Positions 24,130 through 31,402 of a stretch of DNA of 64,000 nt are shown here, piece by piece (the stretch's first letter is position 1; every line of letters begins with the position of its first letter). Made by a program: the position numbers and the translations under genes. Origin of the DNA: a virus; the IMG/VR virus record IMGVR_UViG_3300047157_000105, positions 62,001 through 126,000 of that record. One strand, written 5' to 3'. The notes beneath the pieces are model-generated. The model was given only the letters and a program-made list of their open reading frames with translations, ran no database searches and was not told the DNA's origin.

Positions 24130-24371
24130 GTACAGCAGTAGTATGGAGTAAAGACAATTGTGTATATTGCACAAAAGCAAAAGACTTTTTAAAGAAAAGA
24201 GATATTAACATAGAAGAGAGAAACGTTCAGTCAGGAGATTGGACAATGACTCAATTGCATGAAGCGGTTCCGAATGCAAGACAATTTCCACAGATCTTTA
24301 TTGATGGCAAATATGTTGGTGGTTATGATAAGATGATGGCACATGTTCAAATGGGAGAATTAAGTTTATGA
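24126..24371 (+). CDS. glutaredoxin, 81 aa
   Basis: VVWSKDNCVYCTKAKDFL has the CxxC redox site; ARQFPQIFIDG contains the cis-Pro TxPxxF/I-like loop; YVGGYDKMM is the GG motif of glutaredoxins. It is the likely electron donor to the phage ribonucleotide reductase, as its place right after nrdB (ATGA overlap) suggests. Confidence 0.9.
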   Translation: MSTAVVWSKDNCVYCTKAKDFLKKRDINIEERNVQSGDWTMTQLHEAVPNARQFPQIFIDGKYVGGYDKMMAHVQMGELSL

Positions 24372-24562
24372 TATGTCATGAATGTAATAGTCCAGAGTTT
24401 GATGTTACAGTTAAAGAAGAGTTAGGCTACGATAATAATCCAATTGATCTTGGGTTAGAAGTAACTAATTGTCCTTTTTGTGGTGCTAATTTAGAATGGG
24501 CAGAGAGAGGTGGATTTGATGCAGAAGAATACGATCACGATGAAAACAGACTGGACCTATAA
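24368..24562 (+). CDS. zinc-ribbon protein, 64 aa
   Basis: MICHECNSPEF and NCPFCGANLEW form a two-CxxC zinc ribbon; the tail is acidic. Function unknown. It overlaps glutaredoxin by 4 bp. Confidence 0.65.
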   Translation: MICHECNSPEFDVTVKEELGYDNNPIDLGLEVTNCPFCGANLEWAERGGFDAEEYDHDENRLDL

Positions 24563-24980
24563 TGGACAGAGATTTACGCCTACTGATGTTGGCGATTATT
24601 ACGGGTTTGTTTATAGGATTACTAATCTCACTAATGGCATGGACTATATTGGGAGAAAGTATTTTAAAACTATAAGAAAGCTCAAGCCGCTTGCGGGGTT
24701 TAAGAGAAAACGTAAGGTCACAAAAGAAACAGATTGGCAAGAGTATTGGGGTTCAAGTAATAGACTCAATGAAGATATAGAGAAGTTAGGTAAAGAAAAC
24801 TTTAAACGTGAGATCATTTGTTTGTGTAAGACTCGAGGTGACACAAACTATATGGAAGCAAAGATACAATTCGATGAGAATGTATTATTGAATGAGAACA
24901 ATTATAACGGTATTATAGCGGTAAAGATAGGAGTAGGTTCAGTTAAAAATTTAGCTGAAGAGTATGTACATCCGCAGTAA
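24540..24980 (+). CDS. GIY-YIG-type endonuclease-like protein, 146 aa
   Basis: GFVYRITNLTNGMDYIGRKYF matches the GIY-YIG core (GFVY ... YIG-R-K), and YMEAKIQFDEN carries the downstream catalytic-type Glu. I use ATG 24540 (MKTDWTYNG) because homologous phage proteins as I know them begin that way; an ATG 30 bp earlier is possible. No homing context (intron or split gene) is seen around it. It may be a free-standing nuclease of the Seg type or a conserved phage nuclease. Confidence 0.65.
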   Translation: MKTDWTYNGQRFTPTDVGDYYGFVYRITNLTNGMDYIGRKYFKTIRKLKPLAGFKRKRKVTKETDWQEYWGSSNRLNEDIEKLGKENFKREIICLCKTRGDTNYMEAKIQFDENVLLNENNYNGIIAVKIGVGSVKNLAEEYVHPQ

Positions 24981-24995
24981 AACATGTTATAATAT
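24963..24995 (+). promoter_or_regulatory. TATGTAC-class promoter for rnh
   Basis: TATGTACAT at 24963-24971 (inside the end of the nuclease gene) and TGT-TATAAT at 24985-24993. Confidence 0.73.
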
Positions 24996-25022
24996 ACTTT
25001 AAATAATGAATATAGGTAAATT

Positions 25023-25880
25023 ATGGTACTAGTAGATTTTAATGGTTTGGCAATCGGGTCCATCATGGGTCAATTATCACGTGGTGAGGAGCTTAGCGAA
25101 AACTTAGTTAAGCATATTATTATTAATAACCTAAGGATATATCGTAACAAATATAAAGAGGCAGACTACGGTAAGATGGTTATCGCATGTGATAGTTACT
25201 CTTGGCGTAAAGATGTATTCCCAGAGTATAAGGCTGCACGTAAAGCTAATCGTGAATCAGATAAACATGATTGGCCAATGATCTTCGACTTAATAGAAGA
25301 TACTCTAAATGATTTACGTGAGAACTTTCCATACGCTGTTATTAAGATCGATAGTGCAGAGGCTGATGATATTATTGGTGCATTGACTGTACACAAGTCC
25401 ACACCTCTTATTGGTGAGGATGTAGTTATTATATCTGCTGACAAAGACTTTATTCAATTACAGCAATACGGTCATGTCATACAATGGTCACCTATGTTTA
25501 ATAAAATGATTAAAGAAGATAATCCACGTAGATATTTGTTCGAACATTTACTCAAGGGCGATGCGGGTGATGGTGTTCCTAATGCCAATTCTCATGATAA
25601 TGTATTTACTACAGGTTCAAGACAAACACCTATGACACAAAAAGCTATAGAGAAATATTGGGATAATCGTGATGATCTAGAAATGATTATGAAGCCTAAT
25701 GTCTTCCGTAACTTTATGCGTAATGTACAAATGATTGACTTGACTAATACTCCAGATGGTATTCGTGAAGCAGCTATAAATACATACGAGAATTACAAAT
25801 ATCCACCACGTTCTAATATACTAACATACTTAATAGAACACCGTATGAAAATGTTAATTGACAATGCAGCAGAGTTTTGA
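25023..25880 (+). CDS. rnh: T4-type RNase H (5'-3' exonuclease, FEN family)
   Basis: 285 residues. Acidic clusters of the FEN fold: VLVDFNGL, ACDSYSWRKDVFPEYKAARK (metal plus helical arch), SAEADDIIGAL, ISADKDFIQLQ and KGDAGDGVPN. It removes RNA primers and flaps on the lagging strand and in T4 works with gp32. It is followed immediately by a coupled small gene (TTGA overlap). Confidence 0.9.
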   Translation: MVLVDFNGLAIGSIMGQLSRGEELSENLVKHIIINNLRIYRNKYKEADYGKMVIACDSYSWRKDVFPEYKAARKANRESDKHDWPMIFDLIEDTLNDLRENFPYAVIKIDSAEADDIIGALTVHKSTPLIGEDVVIISADKDFIQLQQYGHVIQWSPMFNKMIKEDNPRRYLFEHLLKGDAGDGVPNANSHDNVFTTGSRQTPMTQKAIEKYWDNRDDLEMIMKPNVFRNFMRNVQMIDLTNTPDGIREAAINTYENYKYPPRSNILTYLIEHRMKMLIDNAAEF

Positions 25881-26020
25881 GCGAAGACGAACTAAGACAA
25901 TTCATGGAGTATTTCAAAGATGAACTACCTGATCCAGAGCATTATCCGATAAAGGTAATGTGGTTATATAGGTGGTGGAAAAGTATTACATTAAGGAATA
26001 GAGAAGATGCCGACGTATGA
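25877..26020 (+). CDS. small protein with TTG start, 47 aa
   Basis: TTG overlaps the rnh stop (TTGA); an internal ATG at 25904 is an alternative giving 38 residues. The sequence LRQFMEYFKDELPDPEHYP followed by a Trp-rich helix resembles small proteins seen beside rnh in T4-like marine phages. It ends inside the next gene. Function unknown. Confidence 0.5.
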   Translation: MSEDELRQFMEYFKDELPDPEHYPIKVMWLYRWWKSITLRNREDADV

Positions 26021-26252
26021 TTTTAAAAGTAATAAGACTGGTAAAGAGTGGGAAGACACAATGTCTTACAAAGATCTAGATGCTTATTACAAAAAACATG
26101 ACTGCCAACAAGTAATCAATAAACAACCTCAAGTAGTCTCAGGTGTTAAATCTTTATGGTCACAAACAGATGACGGATTTAAAGATCGCATGAGTGAGAT
26201 TCAAAAGGTGGCAGGTAAACAAGGAATGAAACAAACTGACTACGATAGATAA
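26007..26252 (+). CDS. conserved small phage protein, 81 aa
   Basis: MPTYDFKSNKTGKEWEDTMSYKDLDAYYKKH resembles FmdB-type zinc ribbons in layout but lacks the CxxC pairs; only one Cys is present (HDCQQ). A short C-terminal SVKSLWSQ-like linker and helix follow. It is common in T4-like phages; function unknown. TAATG overlap with the exonuclease gene. Confidence 0.6.
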   Translation: MPTYDFKSNKTGKEWEDTMSYKDLDAYYKKHDCQQVINKQPQVVSGVKSLWSQTDDGFKDRMSEIQKVAGKQGMKQTDYDR

Positions 26253-26899
26253 TGTTTAAACATGAACCCATTGATTTAGGTTATAATGACCTAACTACTA
26301 CAAACAAAGGTGGTAGAAAATATCAAACACCGAATGGTGATTACCCTTCTATAACAACTGTACTTGGTAACCTAAGTAAGAAAGCTATTATGGAATGGAG
26401 AGATCGTGTAGGTCATGATGTAGCAAATCAAATATCTAGACAAGCTGCCGGTAGAGGTACAGCAGTTCACCAAGTCTGTGAAGATTATGTGAACAATAAA
26501 CCTGATTATGACAAAGACTTGATGCCTAATATCTTGCATGACTTCAAGAGAATTAAAAATATACTAGACACAAGAATAGGCACAGTATATGGACAGGAGT
26601 TACCATTGTATTCTGATCACTTAGGAGTTGCAGGTCGAGTTGACTGTGTTGCAGAGTTTGATGGTAAACCGTCTATTATAGACTATAAGACAAGTAGAAA
26701 GACAAAGAAAAAGGAATGGATCCATTCTTATTTCATGCAAGAATGCTTTTATGCTATTGCATGGGAAGAGAGAACTGGTATTCCTATCACACAATTAGTA
26801 ACAATTATCTCTGTGGATGACGCAGAACCGCAAGTATTCATTGAACATCGTGACAACTGGGATAAGGAACTCGTGCAGGTCATACACCAGTATACTTAA
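26252..26899 (+). CDS. PD-(D/E)XK (RecB/Cas4-like) exonuclease, 215 aa
   Basis: YPSITTVLG, then GRGTAVHQVCEDYV (RecB-type GxxxxHxxxE), GVAGRVDCVAEFDG (Asp) and SIIDYKTS (D-x-K), then QECFYAIAW (QxxxY). All RecB-family nuclease motifs are present, so an active ssDNA or dsDNA exonuclease is expected. Its role may be recombination or host DNA breakdown. It follows rnh in the same unit. Confidence 0.85.
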   Translation: MFKHEPIDLGYNDLTTTNKGGRKYQTPNGDYPSITTVLGNLSKKAIMEWRDRVGHDVANQISRQAAGRGTAVHQVCEDYVNNKPDYDKDLMPNILHDFKRIKNILDTRIGTVYGQELPLYSDHLGVAGRVDCVAEFDGKPSIIDYKTSRKTKKKEWIHSYFMQECFYAIAWEERTGIPITQLVTIISVDDAEPQVFIEHRDNWDKELVQVIHQYT

Positions 26900-26937
26900 A
26901 CTGGCACACCAACTCGCCGCATCTGGACCAGTAAATA

Positions 26938-26970
26938 GTTACACAAGCACTCGTTTTTATGATATAATAT
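26938..26970 (+). promoter_or_regulatory. GTTACACAAGC-class promoter
   Basis: GTTACACAAGC at 26938-26948 at the place normally held by TATGTAC, with TGA-TATAAT at 26960-26968. The same 11-mer recurs at 27257. Confidence 0.6.
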
Positions 26971-26997
26971 AACTATATTAAACAATAAGGACAGACA

Positions 26998-27228
26998 ATG
27001 AAAGTAGGAAATAGATTAAAACCAGGTAACAGAAATCAAAGAATACAAGACAGACACGCACGTCTTGTTGCTCAAGTTAATCAACTTCAAGATGACAATG
27101 CTCGTCTTCAAAAACAAGTTGATTCTAACAAAGCAGCTTTTGATTGGGCAAGATGTCAAGCTCATATCAATAGGCTTATTGCAGATCGTAATCAGCTTAG
27201 AGCACAACTTGCTGCTCTTACTTCATAA
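26998..27228 (+). CDS. coiled-coil protein, 76 aa
   Basis: A basic N-terminus (KVGNRLKPGNRNQRIQDRHAR) leads into heptads rich in Gln/Leu/Val (VAQVNQLQDDNARLQKQVD, INRLIADRNQLRAQLAAL), a clear coiled coil. It has its own promoter and AAGGACAGACA site. It may oligomerise and bind nucleic acid; no family assigned. Confidence 0.6.
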   Translation: MKVGNRLKPGNRNQRIQDRHARLVAQVNQLQDDNARLQKQVDSNKAAFDWARCQAHINRLIADRNQLRAQLAALTS

Positions 27229-27256
27229 ATAAGCACACTATTTCTGTGACTATAAA

Positions 27257-27289
27257 GTTACACAAGCGATCAAAACTGTGATATAATAT
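27257..27289 (+). promoter_or_regulatory. GTTACACAAGC-class promoter
   Basis: GTTACACAAGC at 27257-27267 and TGA-TATAAT at 27279-27287; same spacing as the copy at 26938. Confidence 0.6.
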
Positions 27290-27317
27290 TACTATATTAA
27301 ATAAAAAAGGAATTAAA

Positions 27318-27578
27318 ATGGATATAATGAAAATACTTGAAAAATACGAATCACCTGAGAACGAAGCTTCTTTTTACAAAGGCATTCCAATAAAATACCT
27401 TAAAGATGTTCAAAAATCTTTATTGTTTTGGGATAGCTTAGATGGTGTAAAAACTTTTAGATATCAGTTTAGAGGTAAGTCTAAACCTGGTTTTAAAAGA
27501 CCACAAGCATGGTGCCCTAAAGCTCATGCAGAAACATTTGCTGTTTACGAAAAAGGAGTTAACACATGGCTAGTATAA
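27318..27578 (+). CDS. unknown protein, 86 aa
   Basis: ATG follows AAAAAAGGAATTAAA. KYLKDVQKSLLFWDSLDGV then a basic aromatic segment (FRYQFRGKSKPGFKRPQAW). No family recognised. It overlaps the next start by 13 bp. Confidence 0.6.
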   Translation: MDIMKILEKYESPENEASFYKGIPIKYLKDVQKSLLFWDSLDGVKTFRYQFRGKSKPGFKRPQAWCPKAHAETFAVYEKGVNTWLV

Positions 27579-27739
27579 AAAGATCAAAAGAAGTGCAAGA
27601 CTTTATTGATGCTAACCCTGATAAGTTCAGGGTTGTATCACCTGAGGAGACTGCCAAGACTTTGCAAAAGCAAAGTGGCGGTTATTTCAAAGGTCAATCA
27701 GTGATGGGTCCATCTAAAAAGAAAGGCAAATCATCGTGA
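27566..27739 (+). CDS. small basic protein, 57 aa
   Basis: AAAAAGGAG precedes the ATG by 9 bp. Product MASIKRSKEVQDFIDANPDK and a Lys-rich end (GPSKKKGKSS). It fills the gap to the next coupled gene. Unknown. Confidence 0.55.
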   Translation: MASIKRSKEVQDFIDANPDKFRVVSPEETAKTLQKQSGGYFKGQSVMGPSKKKGKSS

Positions 27740-27798
27740 AGAATTTCATTATTATAATGTTAGTTATTATCAATTTTATTATTTGGAGTCAAGTATAA
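27736..27798 (+). CDS. possible 20-residue membrane peptide
   Basis: GTG start overlapping the upstream TGA (GTGA) and TAATG overlap downstream. KNFIIIMLVIINFIIW is a complete membrane segment. The coupling on both sides supports it, but it is very short. Confidence 0.35.
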   Translation: MKNFIIIMLVIINFIIWSQV

Positions 27799-28037
27799 TG
27801 TGGATTAAAGAATCAAAGCGTAAGACAATTGACACACTCGAAGGTATTCGTTTAAGATCAGCCAGACTATGGTTAGACAAAGATGGATTCCATCCTTTTT
27901 TAGATCAAGATGATCTTACTAAACCTGACTTACAGAAATCCATGGGCTGTAAGTATGATGAATTACCTAAGGAAGCTTGGGATACTATGGACAGATATGA
28001 TGAAGCATTAGCTAAAGGGAGTATATATGCCACGTGA
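27798..28037 (+). CDS. unknown protein, 79 aa
   Basis: I use ATG 27798 (TAATG overlap) and not the TTG 15 bp upstream. RLRSARLWLDKDGFHPFLDQ and a charged helix with KYDELPKEAWDTMDRYDEA. No family. It overlaps the phosphatase gene by 11 bp. Confidence 0.55.
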   Translation: MWIKESKRKTIDTLEGIRLRSARLWLDKDGFHPFLDQDDLTKPDLQKSMGCKYDELPKEAWDTMDRYDEALAKGSIYAT

Positions 28038-28620
28038 GATAAAAGATAAAGTAATATTAACTGACTGCGATGGAGTTCTCCTCGATTGGGAATTTCATTT
28101 TTATCGTTGGTTAGAAAAGACTGAAGGTCTACATAGACTTGGTGATGAATATAATGTTGCCAAAGCGGTTGGAGTTGCACAGAAAACTGGTGCAAGGTAT
28201 GTCAACTTGTTCAACAGATCAGAAGAAATGAAGAAGCTATCACCATTACGTGATGCGATTAAATATGTCCGCAAGCTGCATGAAGAGCATGGATATATTT
28301 TCCATGTCATTACTTCACAAACTAATTGCAAGCTTGCACAAGAATATCGTAAAGAGAACTTGCGCAATGTATTTGGTGATGTGTTCGAAGGGTTTACTAT
28401 TCTCAATACTGGTCAAGACAAAGATGAAGTCTTAGTCAATGATTGGGGTGGATCAGAATGTTGGTGGATAGAAGATAAAGGCGCGAACATTAAAATGGGT
28501 AATGATGCTAGTTTAAGGAGTATCATTATCGATCATGCATGGAATAGAGATTGTGAATATGACTGTTATCGTGCAAGAAATTGGAAAGATGTTTATAATA
28601 TAATTGAGGGAATAGTATAA
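28027..28620 (+). CDS. HAD-family phosphatase / 5'-nucleotidase-like, 197 aa
   Basis: Motif I VILTDCDGVLLDW (DxDG) and motif II VITSQ, with a helical cap between (residues ~25-85). WWIEDKGANI and SIIIDHAWNRDC lie where HAD motif III/IV acidic residues belong. Such phage enzymes often dephosphorylate deoxynucleotides; specificity is not visible. Coupled to both neighbours. Confidence 0.7.
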   Translation: MPREIKDKVILTDCDGVLLDWEFHFYRWLEKTEGLHRLGDEYNVAKAVGVAQKTGARYVNLFNRSEEMKKLSPLRDAIKYVRKLHEEHGYIFHVITSQTNCKLAQEYRKENLRNVFGDVFEGFTILNTGQDKDEVLVNDWGGSECWWIEDKGANIKMGNDASLRSIIIDHAWNRDCEYDCYRARNWKDVYNIIEGIV

Positions 28621-28835
28621 TGATAGTAACAGCTGAAAATAGAGAACAACACTTTAGATCAAAGAACCAATTTTATGTTGCTGGTTGGGTAGCGAATGAA
28701 CAATGTGAACTACCACAATCTTTACCAGAATCTTGTAGAGATAATCCAGTTATTGCCAAGCAGTATGAAGATTACATTGCTGGCTATGGAGATTGCGTTG
28801 CGAATATCGAATGTTTGAGTGCTGAGATTGTATAA
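28620..28835 (+). CDS. unknown protein, 71 aa
   Basis: TAATG overlap with the phosphatase gene. Contains YVAGWVANEQCELP and three further Cys residues (ESCRD, GDCVA, IECLS), so metal binding is possible. Its stop codon lies within the next TATAAATA. Confidence 0.5.
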   Translation: MIVTAENREQHFRSKNQFYVAGWVANEQCELPQSLPESCRDNPVIAKQYEDYIAGYGDCVANIECLSAEIV

Positions 28836-28838
28836 ATA
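28831..28838 (+). promoter_or_regulatory. late promoter TATAAATA
   Basis: Exact consensus 25 bp before the 28,864 ATG; it also includes the stop of the upstream gene. Confidence 0.65.
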
Positions 28839-28863
28839 ACCCTATATCACACAGGATAATTTA

Positions 28864-29034
28864 ATGTCGACGACAGAGAAGTTACAAGCGCTTGAAGATC
28901 ATGTTAAGCGTATGGGTATGATGGGGCAGTGGTATCAAAGATATGACATATCTGAGTCTGCTGAAAAATCAAAGAAGATTATTAGAGAATTAAAAAGTGA
29001 ATTGGACCCACCATGTGGTATGAGTAGAAAATAG
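28864..29034 (+). CDS. small helical protein, 56 aa
   Basis: MSTTEKLQALEDHVKRMGMMGQ and KSKKIIRELKSELD form two amphipathic helices. AGGATAATTT lies upstream. It is placed behind a late promoter with the small metallopeptidase gene. Unknown. Confidence 0.55.
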   Translation: MSTTEKLQALEDHVKRMGMMGQWYQRYDISESAEKSKKIIRELKSELDPPCGMSRK

Positions 29035-29048
29035 AATGGGAGGTAACC

Positions 29049-29357
29049 ATGGCGTTACTCGAAGATATAGTTGATTTTTGTAAGAAGGAATTGAGTATTC
29101 CTCAAGAGATTTTAGTATCTGTTGAGGTTGAAGATATATCAGAAGATAATGTTAAAGGTTGGACCACTGATTCTGCAGAAGATGATGAGTATGATATTGA
29201 GATTGATACAGGTCTTAGTTTCAAAGAGACTATCTTAACCTTGTGCCACGAGATGGTACATGTCCAACAACTACACGAACGTCGTGAGCTTGATGAAAAT
29301 GAAGCTTACGAAAAAGAGAGTGTATTATATAAAAAGTATATAAATAACACTCAGTAG
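29049..29357 (+). CDS. small zinc metallopeptidase-like protein, 102 aa
   Basis: LTLCHEMVHVQQLHER contains HExxH (His-Glu zinc site) with a later Glu (ELDENEAYEKE) that can be the third ligand, as in minigluzincin or SprT-type zincins. The N-terminal half is acidic (EVEDISEDNVKGW). No signal peptide, so it would act in the cytoplasm or be packaged. GGGAGGTAACC gives a strong ribosome-binding site. The substrate is unknown. Confidence 0.65.
   Translation: MALLEDIVDFCKKELSIPQEILVSVEVEDISEDNVKGWTTDSAEDDEYDIEIDTGLSFKETILTLCHEMVHVQQLHERRELDENEAYEKESVLYKKYINNTQ
29339..29346 (+). promoter_or_regulatory. late promoter TATAAATA
   Basis: Exact consensus at the end of the metallopeptidase gene, 63 bp before the porin-like gene. 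Confidence 0.65.
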
Positions 29358-29409
29358 CTAATCCCTACTCAAAAAAGGATATTTTTGTTTAAATAAAAAG
29401 GAAAGTAAT

Positions 29410-30168
29410 ATGTTTAAAAAACTACTAGTCGCGACGGCGGCAATGGCAGTATCCGCAACTTCGCTTGCAGGTATTAGTCTTTCGGGTTTGTATGAGGGTA
29501 CACTAGATTCACACGGTACATACTCTCAAGACATTCATACTACAATGAAGGGAACTGCAGGTGCGTCAAGCGTAACCGTTGTTCTTGATAAAGATTTCAG
29601 CGTAGATGATATGTATGTAGAGAGCACAGCTGGTGTTCTTACTCTAAAAATTGGTGACTGGTCAGGAGATGATCCTGATGTAACAAAGATTGGTGTAACA
29701 ACTACTCTTGGTGCATACACAGTTGGCCTTAGCCAAGTAAGTGGTGGTTCTACTGAGATTGACGCAAGTGGAACAATTGGTGGTATCGCAGTTGCAGTAA
29801 CTAATGTTGCAAGTGAAGAAAGAGAAACTACCGCATCAATTACATCTGCTGGTGTATCAGCTAAAGTTGTACACAATAAAGTCACAGCAGGACACAATTC
29901 AGAAATTACGGTTGGTACAACTGTAATGGGATTAGGTCTTGAAGCAGTTATGGATAGAAATGCTGGAGCAACGAATGACAATGAATTTTCAGTCTCTCGT
30001 GCTGTTGGTACTCTAGGTACTGTTAAAGGTATTTGGAATAAAACAGATGCAGCAACTCCTGTTACTACAAAGACTGTCGAGTTAACTCGTGGTATTTGGA
30101 CAGGTTCTTGGGCACAAGTTGATAGCGCAGACGCTACAGTTAAGCTTGAGGCAAAACTATCGTTCTAA
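29410..30168 (+). CDS. secreted outer-membrane porin-like beta-barrel protein, 252 aa
   Basis: Clear Sec signal peptide MFKKLLVATAAMAVSATSLA with AxA-type cleavage, then strands alternating polar and hydrophobic residues (VTVVLDKDFSVDDMYVES, AYTVGLSQVSGG, VSAKVVHNKVTAGHNSEI) and a terminal LEAKLSF with C-terminal Phe, the usual BAM recognition end of Gram-negative barrels. Gram-negative porins begin similarly. Late promoter upstream and terminator downstream make it a single-gene late unit. It could remodel the host surface (superinfection exclusion or nutrient entry). Host-derived origin is inferred. Confidence 0.7.
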   Translation: MFKKLLVATAAMAVSATSLAGISLSGLYEGTLDSHGTYSQDIHTTMKGTAGASSVTVVLDKDFSVDDMYVESTAGVLTLKIGDWSGDDPDVTKIGVTTTLGAYTVGLSQVSGGSTEIDASGTIGGIAVAVTNVASEERETTASITSAGVSAKVVHNKVTAGHNSEITVGTTVMGLGLEAVMDRNAGATNDNEFSVSRAVGTLGTVKGIWNKTDAATPVTTKTVELTRGIWTGSWAQVDSADATVKLEAKLSF

Positions 30169-30194
30169 CTTAGGTATGGTACTCTAAGTAACTT

Positions 30195-30220
30195 GGGGGA
30201 CTTTCCTTATTAGGTCCCCC
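30195..30220 (+). terminator. hairpin terminator after porin-like gene
   Basis: GGGGGAC (30195-30201) and GTCCCCC (30214-30220) around a 12-base loop, followed by ATCCTTTAAAT; the U-run is weak. Confidence 0.6.
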
Positions 30221-30243
30221 ATCCTTTAAATAATGGAGACGTC

Positions 30244-30477
30244 ATGGAATATAATAATACAAAACTAATGAGCGAACACTATAAAGATGATGGTAGTGTT
30301 GCAAAGATTTATCAAGTAGTAACAGGAATGGATGGAGAACATTCGTTCTTTTCAATAACATACAAAGATCCAGCCGGTAATCGTATTATGCAAGAAGATT
30401 TTCCGTATAAAGCTTTAGGCTATGTGGAAGATGCTGCAGAGAACTGGACTAAGGGTATCAAATTATTAAAGGGTTAA
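30244..30477 (+). CDS. conserved small phage protein, 77 aa
   Basis: MEYNNTKLMSEHYKDDGSVAK leads into a strand-rich centre (HSFFSITYKDPAGNRIMQEDF) and a C-terminal helix ending WTKGIKLLKG. TGGAGACGTC ribosome-binding site. Function unknown; it sits at the start of the gp33-59-32 region. Confidence 0.6.
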   Translation: MEYNNTKLMSEHYKDDGSVAKIYQVVTGMDGEHSFFSITYKDPAGNRIMQEDFPYKALGYVEDAAENWTKGIKLLKG

Positions 30478-30479
30478 AT

Positions 30480-30725
30480 ATGGCAGATTTCGATTTTGGT
30501 TTTACTCTTGTAGATGAAGATGAATTAGAAGTTGCACAACAAGCAGTAACAGCAACGGCTTCAGCAGATAACACACAAGACAAACTAGACAAACTATATA
30601 ATGCTATCGGACCATTACTCAATAACTTAAAGGCTAATCCTGAGAAGGAATATATTAAATGGCCTAATCGTGTTGAGAAGGTAGAGGCATTTGAAACACA
30701 CATACAAAAAATTTACAAAGGTTAG
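30480..30725 (+). CDS. conserved small phage protein, 81 aa
   Basis: MADFDFGFTLVDEDELEV and LDKLYNAIGPLLNNLKANPEKEYI then KWPNRVEKVEAFETHI. The combination (FDFGF, PLLxNLKxNPEKxYIxWPNR) is widely shared among T4-like marine phages. Role unknown. It ends at the TATGTAC promoter. Confidence 0.65.
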   Translation: MADFDFGFTLVDEDELEVAQQAVTATASADNTQDKLDKLYNAIGPLLNNLKANPEKEYIKWPNRVEKVEAFETHIQKIYKG

Positions 30726-30758
30726 TATGTACTTTACACACTATCTATGTTATAATAT
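30726..30758 (+). promoter_or_regulatory. TATGTAC-class promoter for the gp33-gp59 unit
   Basis: TATGTACTT at 30726-30734 and TGT-TATAAT at 30748-30756. Confidence 0.75.
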
Positions 30759-30788
30759 ATCTAACACACACTAAATAGGATTTACATT

Positions 30789-31175
30789 ATGGCAAAACGT
30801 AAGATGAGTGAAGAGCAAAGAGCAGCCGCAGCGGCTAATCTAGCAAAGGCAAGAGCAGCAAAGAAACCTGCTGCATATAAAAGTATTGCAGCTAATGTTG
30901 TTGCACTAGATGATGACCACGGTTTATCTCTAGTTAACGTAAAGAGATATATCAAAGCAACCACAGAAAAAATGGCAGCATTAAGACGTGGTATCCAAAC
31001 TGGTGAGAGAGGTGCAATTGCTAAGTATGAATCGGCAAGAGTATACAAAAACCATTGTCAAACATATTTAAGAGAAGGTGTATGGTCTCTTGATTTCTAT
31101 GGTGAAGATGAAGAGAAGCCTATTTATTGGGCTACACTTGTTCCAGCTTATGACAAAGATGGGAATCAAAAATGA
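30789..31175 (+). CDS. conserved phage protein, 128 aa
   Basis: Ala/Arg/Lys-rich N-terminus (MSEEQRAAAAANLAKARAAKKP) probably binding nucleic acid, then a VKRYIKATTEKMAALRRGIQ helix and an aromatic acidic end (SLDFYGEDEEKPIYWA). It stands where T4 has small transcription or replication genes next to gene 33. Function unknown. ATGA overlap with gene 33. Confidence 0.6.
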   Translation: MAKRKMSEEQRAAAAANLAKARAAKKPAAYKSIAANVVALDDDHGLSLVNVKRYIKATTEKMAALRRGIQTGERGAIAKYESARVYKNHCQTYLREGVWSLDFYGEDEEKPIYWATLVPAYDKDGNQK

Positions 31176-31402
31176 GTGAGGATCTAAATAAGAAAGCATT
31201 CTCAGGTTTAGTTGAAACATATGTGCGTACTCACAGAGGCTGTCAATACATGGATGCTGTCATAACAGTATGTGAGGACAACGAGATCGATCTTAGGGAC
31301 AGTAAAAAACTGATCTCAAAGGAAATAGTTGACCACATTGAGTATGAAGCAAAGAAACTTAATCTACTGCAAGGTGGACATTCAGCAATGTTGCCTATAT
31401 GA
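31172..31402 (+). CDS. 33: gp33-like late transcription coactivator, 76 aa
   Basis: YMDAVITVCEDNEIDLRDSK then KLISKEIVDHIEYEAKKLNLL resembles the C-terminal half of T4 gp33 (YLEATTAFLEENSI ... IEKIQSEA). gp33 links the gp55 sigma/RNA polymerase complex to the sliding clamp on TATAAATA promoters, many of which are found here. Gene order 33-59-32 agrees with T4 synteny. The short length means part of the T4 N-terminus is absent, as usual in marine relatives. Confidence 0.65.
   Translation: MSEDLNKKAFSGLVETYVRTHRGCQYMDAVITVCEDNEIDLRDSKKLISKEIVDHIEYEAKKLNLLQGGHSAMLPI

Noticed and set aside
24510-24980. Homing endonuclease interrupting a gene
   Set aside because: The GIY-YIG protein lies between intact coupled genes; there is no split gene or intron boundary nearby.
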